From assembly GCA_947040555.1 (NCBI GenBank), contig CAMRBW010000013.1:1-49059 (forward strand): DNA of 49,059 nucleotides. The letters run 5' to 3'. The position numbers and the translations under genes are program-made. The stretch comes from an uncultured Oceanospirillales bacterium. Lineage in GTDB: Bacteria > Pseudomonadota > Gammaproteobacteria > Pseudomonadales > Endozoicomonadaceae. Positions 47,111 to 49,059 of this stretch are shown here, one piece after another. The notes under the pieces were generated by a model. It searched no databases. It saw nothing but the letters and a program-made list of their open reading frames with translations, and had not been told where the DNA came from. Position 1 is the first letter of the stretch. Each line of letters opens with the position of its first letter.

Positions 47111-47773
47111 ATGATTTATATATTGTACCGGTTGCAAAAGGATAGCTCCTGTAAGTCCGCGTACTTTAAACTGCGTTTCTGGCGTACTCGTTATTTCTGG
47201 TTGCCGGCACTGACTTTCATGGGCGTAGCTTTCATGGGCGAAGCTTTCATGGGCGAAGCGCTACTCGCCAATGATTTCCCCCATCGCTTCAACCTTGGCT
47301 CTATCCCCAGCCCGGAAGAAATTAGTGTTCTCGATACGGCCATCCGCCCGGACGGCCGGGGGTTACCTCCCGGGAGTGGTGATTCCGCTCAGGGATTAAT
47401 CGTATACCAGCAGCAATGCCAGGCCTGTCACAGTGAAGGTGGCAAAGGGGGGCTGTTCGATCCACTGGTGAGTACACAACCCTCTGTCATTTTTGCCTTT
47501 AACGAAGCGGGCGCGCGCCCCACCCCGACTATCGGTAACTACTGGCCCTATGCCACCACCCTGTTTGACTATATCCGCAGAGCAATGCCCTACAACGCGC
47601 CGGGAAGCCTGAGTAACAATCAAATCTACGCCGTCTCTGCTTACCTGCTTCACGCCAACGGTATTATTCCGGAAACACTGACGCTTAACGCCAGCAATCT
47701 TGCCGGAATTACCATGCCCGCATTCGGACACTTTGTGCCGGACGATCGATTATCTACCCCTTCTGTAAAATAA
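47111..47773 (+). CDS. SoxD-like mono-heme cytochrome c
   Basis: A 220-residue periplasmic c-type cytochrome with one heme site CQACH (103-107) and a probable axial Met in RRAMPYNAPG. FNLGSIPSPEEISVLD and the block GNYWPYATTLFDYIRR are typical of the SoxD/SorB-like subunit that takes electrons from a SoxC-type sulfite or sulfur dehydrogenase. The N-terminus is unusually long, and the presumed signal region carries three FMG(V/E)A units from a 15-base tandem repeat (47216-47260), placing Glu in the hydrophobic core. The true start may be internal. Its partner gene starts two bases after its stop. Confidence 0.85.
   Translation: MIYILYRLQKDSSCKSAYFKLRFWRTRYFWLPALTFMGVAFMGEAFMGEALLANDFPHRFNLGSIPSPEEISVLDTAIRPDGRGLPPGSGDSAQGLIVYQQQCQACHSEGGKGGLFDPLVSTQPSVIFAFNEAGARPTPTIGNYWPYATTLFDYIRRAMPYNAPGSLSNNQIYAVSAYLLHANGIIPETLTLNASNLAGITMPAFGHFVPDDRLSTPSVK
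47216..47260. repeat. Three 15-base tandem repeats in the cytochrome signal region
   Basis: TTCATGGGCGTAGCT, TTCATGGGCGAAGCT and TTCATGGGCGAAGCG follow each other directly. They encode FMGVA-FMGEA-FMGEA. Each unit offers an in-frame ATG. Confidence 0.9.
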
Positions 47774-47775
47774 AT

Positions 47776-48999
47776 ATGGGTAAGGCTGCCATGGGCAAAA
47801 CAAGCAAATCTTTATTAGACAAGACTCTTGGCCGGAGACAGTTTGTCAGCACACTCGCACTGGCTGCTGCCAGCAGCCAGTGCGCGTCATCAGAGAGTCG
47901 TTATCCCGGCGGGCAGGGTCACCAGCTCGACACAAGATCAGCCGACGAGAAACTGGAGACCTATCGCTATGGTGCCTTACTTGATCGCGCGAGGACGCCG
48001 ATCCATCAATTGAATGGCATGATCACCCCATCGGATCTGCACTTTGAAAGAAATCACAGCGGTATCCCCGAAATACACCCTGATAACTACCAGCTGTTGA
48101 TTCATGGCCTGGTTGATCGACCGTTAAAATTCTCTCTGGCAGAATTAAAAAGATTCCCCTGCATCTCCCGGATTGGTTTTATTGAGTGTTCAGGTAACTG
48201 CAAGGCCTATTTTGACCACGGGCCAGACACCTCTGCCCAGGTGGTAGCAGGACTGACCAGCCAAAGTGAATGGACCGGCGTCTCCCTGGCCACCCTGCTC
48301 AACGAAACCGGCCTCCGCACCAATGCCAAATGGTTGCTGGCAGAAGGCGGTGATGCGGCACTGATGACCCGCAGCATTCCCATCCAAAAGGCACTTGAAG
48401 ACGCCATTATCTGTTATGCCCAAAATGGTGAGGCGATCCGACCCGCACAGGGTTATCCGGTTCGACTCTTTTTACCCGGCTGGGAAGGGAGTTGCAATAT
48501 CAAATGGCTCAGGCGAATTGAAGTAGGCGATCAGCCCTGGATGACCCGGGAAGAAACGTCCAAATACACCGAACCATTGCTGGGCAATAAGGCCCGACAA
48601 TTCAGCTTTGTTATGGATGCCCACTCCATCATCACCTCGCCCACTTGCCCGCAACAGATAGAAAAAGGATGGCAGGAAATTCGCGGACTGGCCTGGAGTG
48701 GCCGGGGCCATATCAGCAAAGTCGAAGTGAGTACCGATGGTGGGAGCAACTGGCAGCCTGCCCGGCTACACCCCCCGGTTCTTGACAAGGCCCACACCCG
48801 ATTTAGCCTCCCATGGCAATGGCAGGGCAAAGAGGCTCTGATGATGAGCAGGGCTCTCGATAGCACCGGTTACTGGCAGCCTGATGCCACCACACTGATC
48901 AAGGCCAGGGGAATTGACTCCCTGATCTATCACAACAATGCCATTATTGGCTGGCGAATTCATGGCGATGGTCGCATCACCTATGAAGCTTTTGTCTGA
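47776..48999 (+). CDS. SoxC-like molybdenum sulfite/sulfur dehydrogenase, Tat-exported
   Basis: The 407-residue protein belongs to the sulfite-oxidase family. A twin-arginine signal LGRRQFVSTLALAAA (RR at 20-21) directs the folded protein to the periplasm. The molybdenum-ligating Cys138 is in IGFIECSGNCK. GYPVRLFLPGWEG and NIKWLRRIEVGDQPW are typical of the Mo domain, and the C-terminal half is the dimerisation domain (ISKVEVSTDGGSNW). It pairs with the cytochrome upstream, suggesting sulfite or thiosulfate-derived sulfur oxidation. The start may be 15 bases later, where GGTAAGG gives better spacing. It needs the molybdenum cofactor and the Tat machinery, for which genes lie at 12-18 kb. Confidence 0.9.
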   Translation: MGKAAMGKTSKSLLDKTLGRRQFVSTLALAAASSQCASSESRYPGGQGHQLDTRSADEKLETYRYGALLDRARTPIHQLNGMITPSDLHFERNHSGIPEIHPDNYQLLIHGLVDRPLKFSLAELKRFPCISRIGFIECSGNCKAYFDHGPDTSAQVVAGLTSQSEWTGVSLATLLNETGLRTNAKWLLAEGGDAALMTRSIPIQKALEDAIICYAQNGEAIRPAQGYPVRLFLPGWEGSCNIKWLRRIEVGDQPWMTREETSKYTEPLLGNKARQFSFVMDAHSIITSPTCPQQIEKGWQEIRGLAWSGRGHISKVEVSTDGGSNWQPARLHPPVLDKAHTRFSLPWQWQGKEALMMSRALDSTGYWQPDATTLIKARGIDSLIYHNNAIIGWRIHGDGRITYEAFV

Positions 49000-49059
49000 A
49001 ACAGGTAAGAAAAAGGATATCCATAATATTTTTCGCAACCTATGGGAGCAATCTATGGG
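49000..49059. other. Right edge after the SoxC-like gene
   Basis: Sixty bases follow the stop codon. No terminator or further start could be judged before the window ends. Confidence 0.5.

Overview
The window reads as a chromosomal segment of a gammaproteobacterium of moderate GC. Several blocks support this: the mreB / gatCAB divergon, the ygfB-pepP-ubiH-ubiI cluster next to zapA and a 6S RNA gene, gcvTHP close by, and an rlmG-type 23S rRNA methyltransferase. A eukaryotic-like membrane kinase, a very large lysine-rich coiled-coil-type protein, a decayed lipase and a decaying restriction locus would fit a host-associated marine lineage such as an Endozoicomonas-like organism. That placement is inference and was not tested.

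Layout. 1-0.5 kb: broken SGNH/GDSL lipase. 0.6-5.7 kb: a small PA1571-like protein, mreB (minus) and gatC-gatA-gatB (plus), which make cell shape and Gln-tRNA(Gln)/Asn-tRNA(Asn). 5.9-12.1 kb: rlmG, a small unknown protein, an SDR/LysR divergent pair, a Cys-rich secreted protein, osmC-folD and a HAD phosphatase. 12.4-17.8 kb: a molybdoenzyme-support region with a torD-napF-tatA trio, a zinc alcohol dehydrogenase, moaB-moaC-moaD and mobA. 18-20.7 kb: ychF, a formate channel and a YkvA-type protein. 20.8-25.1 kb: an accessory block with a transmembrane Ser/Thr-kinase-like protein carrying an 11-bp G tract in its coding sequence, facing two overlapping GTPase genes across a REP-like palindrome. 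25.1-33.5 kb: gcvT-gcvH-gcvP, a Met/Pro/Gly-repeat lipoprotein, ubiI and ubiH. 33.7-37.8 kb: an AT-rich 1391-codon gene set between ubiH and pepP. 38-41 kb: pepP, ygfB, a ZapB-like protein, zapA and 6S RNA. 41.2-46.4 kb: a type I restriction-modification locus in decay, with hsdM and hsdS intact, hsdR broken at least three ways, and N-terminally truncated Fic and DUF4357 genes. 47.1-49.0 kb: a SoxD-like cytochrome c and a SoxC-like molybdenum sulfite dehydrogenase.

How the genes work together. The Mo-cofactor genes, the Tat component and the TorD/NapF pair would all serve molybdoenzymes, and the SoxC-like protein at the right end is one possible client. folD and gcvTHP together supply one-carbon units on folate. 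ubiH and ubiI act in ubiquinone synthesis. ygfB, zapA, the ZapB-like gene, mreB, ychF and 6S RNA are housekeeping.

The parts most worth following up are the kinase/GTPase block, the giant gene inserted in the pepP-ubiH operon, the PGM-repeat lipoprotein, the repeats in front of moaB, and the frozen stages of decay in the type I locus. Starts were chosen by reading ribosome binding sites by eye. Family names come from recognised motifs, not from database searches.
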